Source of the DNA: Noviluteimonas sp052115395
Lineage (GTDB): Bacteria > Pseudomonadota > Gammaproteobacteria > Xanthomonadales > Xanthomonadaceae
Length of the DNA: 64,000 nucleotides
Strand: one strand, 5' to 3'
Assembly (NCBI GenBank): GCA_052115395.1
Contig: JBFRGO010000005.1
This document shows, piece by piece, positions 1 through 8,134 of the stretch; the first letter of the stretch is position 1, and the number at the start of each line of letters is the position of its first letter. Under the pieces are notes generated by a model, which made no database searches, was not told the origin of the DNA, and was given only the letters and a program-made list of their open reading frames with translations. The position numbers and the translations under genes were made by a program.

Positions 1-101
1 AGCGCTGTGGCACCACCCGATCCCATTCCGAACTCGGAAGTGAAACGCAGCCGCGCCGATGGTAGTGTGCATCCGCATGCAAGAGTAGGTCATCGCCAGG
101 G
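1..101 (+). rRNA. rrf: 5S ribosomal RNA, 3' part
   Basis: The first bases match the conserved core of bacterial 5S rRNA: the block around CGAACTCGGAAGTGAAAC, the GCGCCGATGGTAGTGT stretch and the 3' AGAGTAGGTCATCGCCAGG end. By alignment to the E. coli molecule from memory, base 1 here corresponds to about nucleotide 15, so about 14 bases lie outside the window. It is the last gene of an rRNA operon read rightwards and is followed at once by a terminator. Confidence 0.95.
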
Positions 102-111
102 CCTTATACCC

Positions 112-139
112 AAACCCCGCCAGCAATGGCGGGGTTTTT
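112..139 (+). terminator. Rho-independent terminator of the rRNA operon
   Basis: A perfect 11-bp inverted repeat (AAACCCCGCCA at 112-122, its complement at 127-137) encloses a GCAA loop and runs into five T residues. It lies 10 bases after the 5S 3' end and separates the rRNA operon from dnaE2, which converges on it. Confidence 0.93.
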
Positions 140-191
140 CTTTGGGCGAAGCAAACATGCGCGTAGTAACTTCCTCCGGGTTTTCCGCGAG

Positions 192-3100
192 TTACCGGAA
201 GTCCCGCGACGTCGCATCCAGCGGCCCGAGCAATGTCGCCAGGTTCGTCAACCGCTTCGCGATCAGGTGCTGCACGCCGTCCTTCGATTCCAGGCGTCCT
301 TCGACCGCGAGCAAGCGCGACTCCAGCAACGGCCGCCGTTGTGCATCGGCGATCTGTCGCCAAACCACGACATTGACCAAGCCGTCCTCGTCTTCGAGCG
401 TCAGGAACGTCACGCCGCTCGCGGTTTCCGGGCGTTGGCGCAAGGTGACCAAACCCGCGAAGGAAACATTCCGGCCGTGCGGCATCGCGCGTAACTCGGA
501 GGAGGGCCGGAAACGCCGTGCTCGCAATTTGGATCGCAACAACTGCAGGGGATGTTTGCCGAGCGTCAGCCCCGTCATTGCGTAGTCGGTCCGCATTTCC
601 TCGTCGGCGGTGGGAAGCGGCAGTGCCACCGTCCTTTCCGGGGTCGCGCCGATCGAATCGAACAAGGGGCGTTGCGCCTCCACGCCCGCCGCCGCCCAAC
701 GCGCCTTGTGGCGATGTCCCGCCAGCGCCCGCAAGGCACCGGCGTCGGCAAGCAAACCGCGCGCACGCGCATCGAGTTCGCCGCGCACGCACAGATCGGT
801 GACGTCCGCGAATGCCGCCGCTGCCCGTGCCGCGGTGATCCGCTCCGCATCGGCCTGGCGGAATCCATCCACCATGCGCATCCCCAGCCGCAACGCAGGC
901 TGCGACGCCGCCTCGCCCAAGGGTTCGAGCGTGCAATCCCAATCGCTGTAACGCACGTCGACCGGCCGCACGATCACGTTGTGGCGCCGCACGTCCTGCA
1001 CGATCTGGCTCGGCGCGTAGAACCCCATCGGCTGCGAATTGATCAGGGCCGCGGCGAAGGCCGCCGGTTCGTGGCACTTCAGCCATGAACTCGAATACGC
1101 GATCAACGCAAAACTCGCCGCATGCGATTCCGGGAAACCGTAACTGCCGAAACCCTTGATCTGCTCGAAGATCTGCTCGGCGAACGCGCTGGTGTAGCCG
1201 TTGCGCAACATGCCGGCGATGATCTTCTGCCGATGATGTTCCATGCCGCCGTAACGCTTCCACGCGGCCATCGATCGACGCAACTGGTCGGCTTCGCCGG
1301 GCGTGTAATCGGCCGCGACGATCGCCAGCTGCATCACCTGTTCCTGGAACAGCGGTACGCCGAGCGTGCGCCTGAACACTTCGCGCAAGGCCTCCGACGG
1401 ATACGTCACCGGTTCCTCGCCGTTCCGCCGGCGCAGATAGGGATGCACCATGTCGCCCTGGATGGGCCCGGGCCGCACGATGGCGACCTGCACCACCAGG
1501 TCGTAGAACACGCGCGGCTTCAGCCGCGGCAGCATCGCCATCTGCGCGCGCGATTCGATCTGGAACGTCCCGACCGTATCGGCCTTGCGGATCATCGCGT
1601 ACGTCGCTTCATCGCCCTGCGGAATATCGTCGAGCCCGATGTCGCGCCGCCCGCTTGCGCGCAGCAGGTCGAAGGTCTTGTGCACGCACGTGAGCATGCC
1701 GAGCGCGAGGCAATCGACCTTCAGCAGCTTCATCACGTCCAGGTCGTCCTTGTCCCACTGGATGACCGTGCGATCGTCCATCGCCGCGTTTTCGACCGGC
1801 ACGAGCGTCGACAAGGGATGTTCGGAAATCACGAATCCGCCCGGATGCTGCGACAGATGCCGCGGGAACCCCAGCAAATCGCCGGCGATCGCCAGCACGC
1901 GCCGCAACAGCGGCGATTCCGGATCGAACCCGTGGTCGCGCAGGTGATCGGGCATCGGTACGTCGCTGTTCCAGCGATCCATCGTCTTGGCGATCTCGTC
2001 GACCTGGTCCGGCGGCAGGCCGAGCACGCGCGCCACGTCGCGCACCGCGCTGCGCCCGCGATAGCGGATCACCACCGCCGCCAGCGCCGCACGCCCGCGG
2101 CCGTAACGTTCGAACACGTACTGCAGCACTTCCTCGCGGCGCTCGTGTTCGAAGTCGACGTCGATGTCCGGCGGCTCGTTGCGCTCCTCCGACACGAAAC
2201 GCTCGAACAACATCTCCATCACGCCCGGCTGCAGCTCGGTGATGCCGAGCGCGTAACACACCGCGGAATTGGCCGCCGACCCGCGCCCCTGGCACAGGAT
2301 GTCGCGGCTGCGCGCGAAGCGCACAATGTCGTGCACGGTGAGGAAGTACGACTCGTATCCGAGCCGCCCGATGATCGTCAGTTCCTTCTCGATCAACTCG
2401 CGCGCCTTGGCGCGTTCGTGTTCGGTCGAATTGGCCTTCGCCCATCGCGTCTGGATGCCGTCTTCGACGAGCTCGCGCAACCATTCGCGCGCCGTCTTGC
2501 CCGCGGGCACGAGTTCGTGCGGATACGTGTACGCCAGTTGCCGCAGGTTGAAGGTGCAGCGCTGCGCGACGACAACCGCCTGCGCGAGCAGTTCCGGCGG
2601 ATGGATCGCGCCGAGCGCCTGCCGCGTGCGCAGATGGCGCTCGCCATTGGGAAACAACGCGCGTCCGGCCTGCGCGAGCGTGGTGTGCAGGCGGATCGCC
2701 GTCATCGTGTCCTGCAATGCGCGCCGGCCGCGCACGTGCATGTGGACATCGCCGCACGCGACCATCGGCAAGGCCGTCGCCTCCGACAGCGCGCGCAACG
2801 CCTCCAGCCGCCCTGCATCGTCCGGCCCGCGATGCAGATGCACCGCCAGCCACGCGCGATCGGGAAACCGCGCCCGCAACCACGCGGCGTCCTCGGCCTC
2901 GCGGCCATCGAGCCGCGGCACCCACAACGCCAGCAATCCATCGAGCGGCGCGGCGTCGAAATCGGTACGCAGCAACCGGTACGCGCCCTTGTCGGAACGC
3001 CGGCGCGCGGCGGTGATCAACTCGCACAAACGCCGATAGCCCGCCTGCGTTTCCACCAGCAACACGCACTTCGGTCCATCTTCGACCTGCATCTCACTGC

Positions 3101-3302
3101 CGACGATCAACGCAACGCCCGTCGCTTCGGACGCTTCGAGCGCCCGCACGATGCCGGCCAGCGTGCACTCGTCGGTGATCGCAAGCGCGGCATAGCCTTG
3201 CTGCTTTGCACGATCGAACAACTCCCGCGCGCTCGATGCACCGCGCTGGAAGCTGAAGTTCGACAGGCAGTGCAACTCCGCATAGGCCGGCAGGCGGCTC
3301 AT
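192..3302 (-). CDS. dnaE2: Error-prone DNA polymerase DnaE2
   Basis: Polymerase of the ImuA-ImuB-DnaE2 mutasome, a C-family polymerase used for translesion synthesis under SOS control. The product is 1036 residues. An N-terminal PHP domain begins within the first 10 residues (YAELHCLSNFSF), the GRGSAANSAVCYALGIT block is near residue 340, the catalytic PDIDVDF block near 376-382, and an OB-fold-like segment lies near the C-terminus (HGRNVSFAGLVTLRQRP). The ATG at 3302 overlaps the imuB stop as ATGA, which fixes the start. The open frame runs on upstream to 4370 but that part is antisense reading of imuB. It is shorter than the replicative DnaE (about 1160 aa), as usual for DnaE2. Confidence 0.95.
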   Translation of the reverse strand: MSRLPAYAELHCLSNFSFQRGASSARELFDRAKQQGYAALAITDECTLAGIVRALEASEATGVALIVGSEMQVEDGPKCVLLVETQAGYRRLCELITAARRRSDKGAYRLLRTDFDAAPLDGLLALWVPRLDGREAEDAAWLRARFPDRAWLAVHLHRGPDDAGRLEALRALSEATALPMVACGDVHMHVRGRRALQDTMTAIRLHTTLAQAGRALFPNGERHLRTRQALGAIHPPELLAQAVVVAQRCTFNLRQLAYTYPHELVPAGKTAREWLRELVEDGIQTRWAKANSTEHERAKARELIEKELTIIGRLGYESYFLTVHDIVRFARSRDILCQGRGSAANSAVCYALGITELQPGVMEMLFERFVSEERNEPPDIDVDFEHERREEVLQYVFERYGRGRAALAAVVIRYRGRSAVRDVARVLGLPPDQVDEIAKTMDRWNSDVPMPDHLRDHGFDPESPLLRRVLAIAGDLLGFPRHLSQHPGGFVISEHPLSTLVPVENAAMDDRTVIQWDKDDLDVMKLLKVDCLALGMLTCVHKTFDLLRASGRRDIGLDDIPQGDEATYAMIRKADTVGTFQIESRAQMAMLPRLKPRVFYDLVVQVAIVRPGPIQGDMVHPYLRRRNGEEPVTYPSEALREVFRRTLGVPLFQEQVMQLAIVAADYTPGEADQLRRSMAAWKRYGGMEHHRQKIIAGMLRNGYTSAFAEQIFEQIKGFGSYGFPESHAASFALIAYSSSWLKCHEPAAFAAALINSQPMGFYAPSQIVQDVRRHNVIVRPVDVRYSDWDCTLEPLGEAASQPALRLGMRMVDGFRQADAERITAARAAAAFADVTDLCVRGELDARARGLLADAGALRALAGHRHKARWAAAGVEAQRPLFDSIGATPERTVALPLPTADEEMRTDYAMTGLTLGKHPLQLLRSKLRARRFRPSSELRAMPHGRNVSFAGLVTLRQRPETASGVTFLTLEDEDGLVNVVVWRQIADAQRRPLLESRLLAVEGRLESKDGVQHLIAKRLTNLATLLGPLDATSRDFR

Positions 3303-4720
3303 GCGAACCATCCATGCAGCATCAGGTGCGAAGGCGCGGGACCCGGATCCACCGGTTCGCCCGCGGCGCAGAACGCCCAGGCGCGTTGCCCGAGCGAGGT
3401 TTCCACGAGGTAGTAATCGCGGCGGACATCGCCGCCATCCCACCAGCCGCTTTCGATGCGTTCGGGGCCGGCGAGCACGCACAGCGCGTGATCGCGCAAC
3501 GGCACCGCGTGCGGCAGCAACCAACCGGGACGCGGACGCGCATCCGGCACCGGCTTGCCCGCCATCGTGTGTCGTTCCGGCCGATGTTCCGGCGCATGGC
3601 CGATCCCGTGCACGGCCTCGTCGCCCAGGCGTGCGCGCAAACGTTCGCGCAATTGCGGCCACGGCACATCCTGTTGCGCGCGCGTTTCGAACAAATCCGG
3701 CGCCGCGGGCACGAACGGCGGCAACTCGTCCGCCACGAGCCGGAACCCACGCACCGGCGCAGGCAAACGCGCCTGTTCCAGGCGCCCGCGTCCGAGTTCG
3801 AACAACATGTTCGCCTCGCGTTGCGGCGTGAGCAGGCCGACGGGCACCGTGCTGTCCTCGCAGCGTTCGTGCTCGAGCACCAGCGTGTAACGTTGCACAC
3901 CGCCATCGCGCCCGGCGAGGAACGCCGACAGATCCTGCGCCAGCCGCCGCAACGGAAACAACAAGGCCTGGCTGGATTCGACATCGGTTTCGAATTCGAT
4001 GCGGCCTTCGAACCGATCCGGCGGCAGGTAGCAATGCAGCGGTGCGATGCGGTCGCCGCGCAGCGCATCCAGATGTTCGAGCACCGCGCGGGGGAAGCGA
4101 CGCGCGAGCGCATCGCGCGGCAAGGCGAATACTTGCCGCAATTCGCGCAGGCCCATGCGCGAAAGTGCGAAGGCCACCGGCTGCGGCAAGCCGCTGCGTT
4201 CGATCGGCAGTTGCCCGAGCGCATTGCCCAATGTGTGTTCGTCGATCGCAAGCCCGTCGTGGACGTTCGCCAACACGCGCGCCGCATGCGGATTGGGCGC
4301 GGCGACGATGCGATGCCGGAAACCGAGTGCGCGCAACTCTTCGCGCATGCGCGCTTCCAGTCGCGGCCACGGCCCGAACAAACGCAGGCTATGCCCGACT
4401 TCGAGCAGCAACGCGTGCGGCAGGTCCGTGCTCACCTGCGAACTGAAGCGGTACGCCCACGCCGCGAGCAAATCGCGCTCGCGTTCGACCGCATCGGGAT
4501 CGTGATCGACCGCCTGGAAATGCGTGCTCAGCGCCTGCGCCGCGGCGAGCGACAAACCGGGGCGCAAACCGAGCATGCGCGCCGCCGGCGTCACCGAATG
4601 CAGCGTGCGCTTCTGCGCCGGCCCTTCGACGAGCGCGATCGCCGCCGCATCGGGCGTCTGGATCCTGCGAAGGACACCGTCCATCGCCAGTTGCGGCAAC
4701 AATACGCACGCCCACTGCAT
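3299..4720 (-). CDS. imuB: ImuB, catalytically dead Y-family polymerase
   Basis: 473-residue DinB-like protein that serves as the hub of the mutasome, linking ImuA, DnaE2 and the sliding clamp. The N-terminus reads CVLLPQLAMDGVLRR where an active Y-family enzyme has DMDAFF. The second acidic motif is likewise lost (LLLEVGHSLRLFG in place of the SIDE region). This is the known hallmark of ImuB as against DinB. It starts 9 bases after imuA and overlaps dnaE2 by 4 bases, so the three are one operon. Confidence 0.93.
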   Translation of the reverse strand: MQWACVLLPQLAMDGVLRRIQTPDAAAIALVEGPAQKRTLHSVTPAARMLGLRPGLSLAAAQALSTHFQAVDHDPDAVERERDLLAAWAYRFSSQVSTDLPHALLLEVGHSLRLFGPWPRLEARMREELRALGFRHRIVAAPNPHAARVLANVHDGLAIDEHTLGNALGQLPIERSGLPQPVAFALSRMGLRELRQVFALPRDALARRFPRAVLEHLDALRGDRIAPLHCYLPPDRFEGRIEFETDVESSQALLFPLRRLAQDLSAFLAGRDGGVQRYTLVLEHERCEDSTVPVGLLTPQREANMLFELGRGRLEQARLPAPVRGFRLVADELPPFVPAAPDLFETRAQQDVPWPQLRERLRARLGDEAVHGIGHAPEHRPERHTMAGKPVPDARPRPGWLLPHAVPLRDHALCVLAGPERIESGWWDGGDVRRDYYLVETSLGQRAWAFCAAGEPVDPGPAPSHLMLHGWFA

Positions 4721-4729
4721 GGCCCGGCC

Positions 4730-5362
4730 TCATCCCGCCGTCGACGTCGCGGGGAAGGGCAGCGGCGAAGGCGGCACCAACGCGCCGCGGCACTTCAGCA
4801 CGCGCAGGCGATGCGGCGCGGTTTCGATCGCGATGCGCAGCGGCGCGGGCGAAGGATTCAGCGCGGCATGCGCGTCGCGAAACGCGAAGCCCGGCGTGCG
4901 TCCGGTTTCGGCGGCCACCTGCAAGCGTCGCAATGCGCGGTCGTCGGCTTTCTGCGGCCAGCACAACACCGCCGCGCACGCACCCGAGCGCAGGCATTGT
5001 TCGGCGGCCCACAACGCATCGCGCGGATTGGCGTCGATGACCTGCAAGGCCTCGTGGCGCAAACCCGCCGCCTGCCACGCCGGTGCATGGGCGCGATACG
5101 GCGGCGCGACGAGCGCGATGACACTGCCGTTGCCCTGGCCCAAGCGCGCGAGCGCGGGCCACACCAGGCGCAGTTCGCCGACGCCGTCGGCGGGCAGGAG
5201 GATTTCGCTGAGCGCCGCCGCCGGCCAACCGCCGCCGGGCAACACCGCATCGAGCGCGGCCCATCCGGTGGCGATCGCATCCACCGGCGCCTGCGTCGCG
5301 GGTTGCCCGCGCCAGACACGCCGCGCGGCCAGCAGGCCATCGAGGGCGACGACCGCGCTCAT
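4730..5362 (-). CDS. imuA: ImuA, RecA/SulA-like mutasome protein
   Basis: 210-residue RecA-fold protein, first gene of the mutasome operon. The segment TGWAALDAVLPGGGWPAAAL resembles the start of the RecA core, but the Walker A GPESSGKT loop is missing, as in ImuA proteins. The C-terminus is proline-rich. A LexA box lies 61 bases upstream of its ATG. No lexA gene is adjacent, although lexA heads this cassette in many other bacteria. Confidence 0.9.
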   Translation of the reverse strand: MSAVVALDGLLAARRVWRGQPATQAPVDAIATGWAALDAVLPGGGWPAAALSEILLPADGVGELRLVWPALARLGQGNGSVIALVAPPYRAHAPAWQAAGLRHEALQVIDANPRDALWAAEQCLRSGACAAVLCWPQKADDRALRRLQVAAETGRTPGFAFRDAHAALNPSPAPLRIAIETAPHRLRVLKCRGALVPPSPLPFPATSTAG

Positions 5363-5423
5363 GCGCGAAAGCCCCGATCAGGCGAAGGCGAAAGACTGTG
5401 GAAGAGAGAGAAACGTCGCATGG

Positions 5424-5439
5424 TTAGTAGCAATACTAA
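5424..5439 (-). promoter_or_regulatory. LexA (SOS) box of imuA-imuB-dnaE2
   Basis: A perfect palindrome, TTAGTA-GCAA-TACTAA, matches the LexA operator described for Xanthomonas and relatives (TTAG...TACTA type, unlike the E. coli CTG-N10-CAG). It stands in the 149-base gap between rpiA and imuA, where the imuA promoter must be. Binding would repress the mutasome until DNA damage. Confidence 0.88.
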
Positions 5440-5511
5440 CACCGGCGACGGGAAGTGGAAGCGGCCGTGGCAACGGCTGTTCCGCTATGAAATCAACGAG
5501 TTAACAAAACC

Positions 5512-6159
5512 TCACAGCAGGATCGGCGGCTCTCCACCCACGATCACCACGTCCGCCGGGCGCCGCGCGAACAGGCCCACCGCCACCACGCCGGGGATCT
5601 GGTTCAACTCGCGCTCCAGGCCCACCGGGTCGACGATCGAGAGCCCATGCACGTCGAGCACGACGTTCCCGTTGTCGGTGGTGACGCCATCGCGCCACAC
5701 CGGCTGGCCGCCGGTGCGCTTGAGGATCTCGCGCGCGACCAGGCTGCGCGCCATCGGGATCACCTCGACCGGCAACGGAAACTTGCCGAGCACATCGACG
5801 CGCTTGGCCGGATCGATGATGCAGACGAACTTCTCGCTCGCCTCGGCGATGATCTTCTCGCGCGTGAGCGCCGCGCCGCCGCCCTTGATCAGGCGCTTGT
5901 GCGTGTCGCATTCGTCGGCGCCGTCCACGTACAGCGACAAGGGGCCGGTCGCATTGAGGTCGAGCACTTCGATCCCGTGCGCGCGCAGGCGTTGCGTGCT
6001 CTGTTCCGAGCTCGACACCGTGCCCGCGATCCGGTCCTTGATGCGCGCGAGCGCGTCGATGAAGAAGGCGACGGTCGACCCCGTGCCCACGCCGACGATC
6101 ATCCCGTCCTGCACGTACTCGATCGCCTTTTCGCCCGCGAGTCGCTTTGCTTCGCTCAT
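5512..6159 (-). CDS. rpiA: Ribose-5-phosphate isomerase A
   Basis: 215 residues; interconverts ribose-5-phosphate and ribulose-5-phosphate in the non-oxidative pentose phosphate pathway (cytosol). Family blocks are all present: GVGTGSTVAFFIDAL at 23-37, SSSEQST near 49, DGADECD near 81 and KGGGAALTREK near 92-102. The start ATG at 6159 overlaps the stop of the EVE gene as ATGA. A longer open frame upstream is not coding. It is the last gene of the operon that begins at 8075. Confidence 0.96.
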   Translation of the reverse strand: MSEAKRLAGEKAIEYVQDGMIVGVGTGSTVAFFIDALARIKDRIAGTVSSSEQSTQRLRAHGIEVLDLNATGPLSLYVDGADECDTHKRLIKGGGAALTREKIIAEASEKFVCIIDPAKRVDVLGKFPLPVEVIPMARSLVAREILKRTGGQPVWRDGVTTDNGNVVLDVHGLSIVDPVGLERELNQIPGVVAVGLFARRPADVVIVGGEPPILL

Positions 6160-6629
6160 CGTTGTTCCAGTTTCAGAAGTTGTTTCCACTGCGCGGCGGT
6201 CACCGGCAGCACGGACAAACGGTTGCCGCGGCGCACGAGCGCGAAATCCTCGCCGAGTGCATCGGCATGCGCCTTGATGTCCTCGAGCGTGATCACCTGC
6301 GCCAACTTGCGCTCGAACGCCACGTCCACGAGCGACCAACGCGGTTCTTCGCGCGTGCTCTTGGGATCGTAGTACTCGGACTTCTTGTCGAACTGCGTCG
6401 GGTCCGGATACGCCGCGCTCGCCACCTTCGCCAGGCCCGCGATGCCCGGCACCGCGCAACTGGAGTGGTAGAGGAACACGCCATCGCCCGGCTGCATCGC
6501 GCGCATGTGGTTGCGCGCCTGGTAGTTGCGCACGCCGTTCCAGGGTTCGACGCCCACGCGTTCCAGATCGTCGATCGAGAACGTGTCGGGCTCGGTCTTC
6601 ATCAACCAATAGCGGCGCGGGGGGCTCAT
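6156..6629 (-). CDS. EVE domain protein
   Basis: 157-residue single-domain EVE (PUA-like fold) protein. It begins with YWLMKTEPDTFSIDDL and contains WNGVRNYQARNHMR and GDGVFLYHS, the conserved blocks of bacterial homologues of thymocyte nuclear protein 1. EVE domains are thought to bind modified bases in DNA or RNA, but the target of this one is not known. It overlaps fau (6626-6629) and rpiA (6156-6159) by ATGA junctions, so the three are translationally coupled. Confidence 0.9.
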   Translation of the reverse strand: MSPPRRYWLMKTEPDTFSIDDLERVGVEPWNGVRNYQARNHMRAMQPGDGVFLYHSSCAVPGIAGLAKVASAAYPDPTQFDKKSEYYDPKSTREEPRWSLVDVAFERKLAQVITLEDIKAHADALGEDFALVRRGNRLSVLPVTAAQWKQLLKLEQR

Positions 6630-7219
6630 GGGGCAGGCACCGGATCGAAGAGATGCGTGTCGGTTTCGCTGCACAGCGCATCGAGCGGCATGTCCCAGGG
6701 TTGCGGCGACACGGTTTCGACCTGCTGCGCGGCGAACGCAGCGCCCACCAGGTGCGGCAGCGCGGCGTGGTCGCGGCGGAATGCGAAGGTGCGATCGTAC
6801 CAGCCGCCTCCCATGCCCAGGCGATGCCCGTGCGCGTCGAACGCCACGAGCGGCACGACGACGAAGGCCATCGCGTGCGCCGGCAACAAGGCCGAATGCG
6901 GGACGTCGGGTTCGGGAATGCCGTGCTTGTTCGACACCAGCGCCGCACCGCCGCGCCATGGCGCGAAGCGCAGCAGGCCGTCTTCGTGCAGCACCGGCAG
7001 GCAATACGTGCAACCGCGCGGCAGGCGCAGTTGCCAGGACGACAACGCGATTTCGCCGTCCATGGCCCAATAACCGGCGACATGGCCGGAGACGGGTGCG
7101 AAGGGAAGCGAAAGCAGGCGATGGGCGAGCGCGTCGGCTGCGGCGATCCGCGCAGGCGCGGGAATCGCGCGACGCTTCGCGCGGAGTTCCCTGCGGAGCG
7201 TGTCGCGCGAGAACGTCAT
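6626..7219 (-). CDS. fau: 5-formyltetrahydrofolate cyclo-ligase
   Basis: 197 residues; converts 5-formyl-THF to 5,10-methenyl-THF with ATP, restoring a storage folate to the one-carbon pool. The signature GMGGGWYDRTF near residue 133 and the N-terminal RRELRAKRRAI helix are typical. Its ATG lies about 8 bases after the end of the 6S RNA, as for ygfA in E. coli, where the two are co-transcribed. Confidence 0.94.
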   Translation of the reverse strand: MTFSRDTLRRELRAKRRAIPAPARIAAADALAHRLLSLPFAPVSGHVAGYWAMDGEIALSSWQLRLPRGCTYCLPVLHEDGLLRFAPWRGGAALVSNKHGIPEPDVPHSALLPAHAMAFVVVPLVAFDAHGHRLGMGGGWYDRTFAFRRDHAALPHLVGAAFAAQQVETVSPQPWDMPLDALCSETDTHLFDPVPAP

Positions 7220-7226
7220 GGAAAAA

Positions 7227-7412
7227 GAACATCCTCCGCCGTGAAGATGCGCGCGAAACGACCTTGAACCCGAGGTTCAAGTGGGAACGTTTGGCGACCT
7301 TCGGGCTTCCCGCTCATGGCGGACTTGCACACCCGGTCTCCGCTACATCCCCGGTGTCGTCTTAAAGGGACAAGGTGAATGTTTGCGCGCGCCGTCGACA
7401 CAGCAGAGGACG
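7227..7412 (-). ncRNA. ssrS: 6S RNA
   Basis: About 186 nt between zapA and fau, the standard position. The read strand holds the family hallmark near the 3' end (two arms TTGAACC and GGTTCAA around a short loop, 7261-7280) and a 9-bp terminal helix pairing GTCCTCTGC at the 5' end with GCGGAGGAT at 7231-7239. The 3' end is T-rich (7221-7230). 6S RNA mimics an open promoter and sequesters sigma-70 RNA polymerase in stationary phase. Both ends are estimates of a few bases. Confidence 0.9.
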
Positions 7413-7420
7413 CGAGGCGA

Positions 7421-7426
7421 AGTATA
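7421..7426 (-). promoter_or_regulatory. -10 element of the 6S RNA promoter
   Basis: TATACT on the minus strand lies 8-9 bases ahead of the predicted 6S 5' end. No good -35 hexamer is seen at 17 bases. The site is inside the zapA-ssrS gap, so 6S can be made independently of zapA. Confidence 0.6.
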
Positions 7427-7551
7427 GCGCCGCGGTCGAAACGCGAAAGTCCGTTCGTCGGTCGAAACATGGCGTGGATTCAGGTGTGGACGCGATGCGT
7501 TTTGGAATTCCGTGCACGCCGTCTCGACATCGGGCCTGCGCGTCGTGCAGG

Positions 7552-7857
7552 TCAGGCCGGTGGCGTATCGAACAGATCGTCGAGGCGGCGTTGCAACGCG
7601 CCGACCGTCTTCGACACTTCGCGGTCGAGTCGTTCGCTGTCGCCGCGCACTTGCTGCAATTCGTGCGCGAGGTTGAGCGCGGCGAGCACCGCGATGCGGT
7701 CCACCCCGGCCATGCGGTTGCTGCCGCGGATCTCGCGCATCTTGGCGTCGAGCAACTTCGCGGCCGCCACCAGGCTGTCGCGTTCGTCGGGCTCCACGCC
7801 TACGGTGTACTCGCGATCCAGGACGCGGATGGTGACCGGCTCGCTGACCTTGCTCAC
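7552..7857 (-). CDS. zapA: Cell division protein ZapA
   Basis: 101 residues; cytosolic FtsZ-ring stabiliser that cross-links FtsZ filaments. The N-terminal globular part (PVTIRVLDREYTVGVEPDER) and the later LAALNLAHEL helix are the family pattern, followed by a C-terminal coiled coil. The start overlaps the preceding small coiled-coil gene as ATGA. Confidence 0.93.
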   Translation of the reverse strand: MSKVSEPVTIRVLDREYTVGVEPDERDSLVAAAKLLDAKMREIRGSNRMAGVDRIAVLAALNLAHELQQVRGDSERLDREVSKTVGALQRRLDDLFDTPPA

Positions 7858-8075
7858 GTGTGCTGCTCCAGCGACTTCAATCGCGTGATCATCGCTTCCA
7901 CGCGCGAGCGCGCCTGCTCGTTCTTCGCGAGCAACTGCGCGCGTTCGCCGGACAGTTGTTCCTGCTGCGCGCGCAAGCTGCGGTTTTCCTCGGTCAGCCG
8001 CTGCGCGAGGGCGGCGAGCTGGTCGATGCGCGCGGCCAGGGCCTGAAGCTGAGCGAGGGTGTCGGCCGTGTCCAT
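7854..8075 (-). CDS. Small coiled-coil protein, ZapB-like
   Basis: 73 residues, almost wholly one coiled coil: leucines and alanines repeat in heptads from residue 8 to 69 with polar E/Q/R positions between. Small coiled-coil proteins like this one usually precede zapA in this group of bacteria, which suggests a ZapB-like role bridging ZapA and other division factors. Sequence identity to E. coli ZapB is not evident by eye. A promoter at 8082-8110 places its transcript start at or next to the ATG. Confidence 0.8.
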   Translation of the reverse strand: MDTADTLAQLQALAARIDQLAALAQRLTEENRSLRAQQEQLSGERAQLLAKNEQARSRVEAMITRLKSLEQHT

Positions 8076-8081
8076 TGCCTG

Positions 8082-8110
8082 AGGTTAGGCAGCGTGCGGG
8101 GGGTGGTCAA
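8082..8110 (-). promoter_or_regulatory. Promoter of the zapB-like/zapA/rpiA operon
   Basis: On the minus strand TTGACC (8105-8110) and TAACCT (8082-8087) are 17 bases apart. The -35 matches 5 of 6 consensus bases, the -10 only 3 of 6. Only six bases separate the -10 from the ATG, so a transcript from here would be leaderless. Confidence 0.5.
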
Positions 8111-8134
8111 GGCGCACGTTCGGGGCAGCGCCCT

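Noticed and set aside
1122..3413. 763-codon plus-strand frame, and a similar 823-codon frame at 35711-38182
   Set aside because: Antisense to dnaE2 and fadE. Composition is low-complexity His/Arg/Gln and no domain is visible.
3303..4370. N-terminal extension of dnaE2
   Set aside because: It lies wholly inside imuB in another frame. The PHP domain starts right at the ATG at 3302, which forms an ATGA overlap with imuB.
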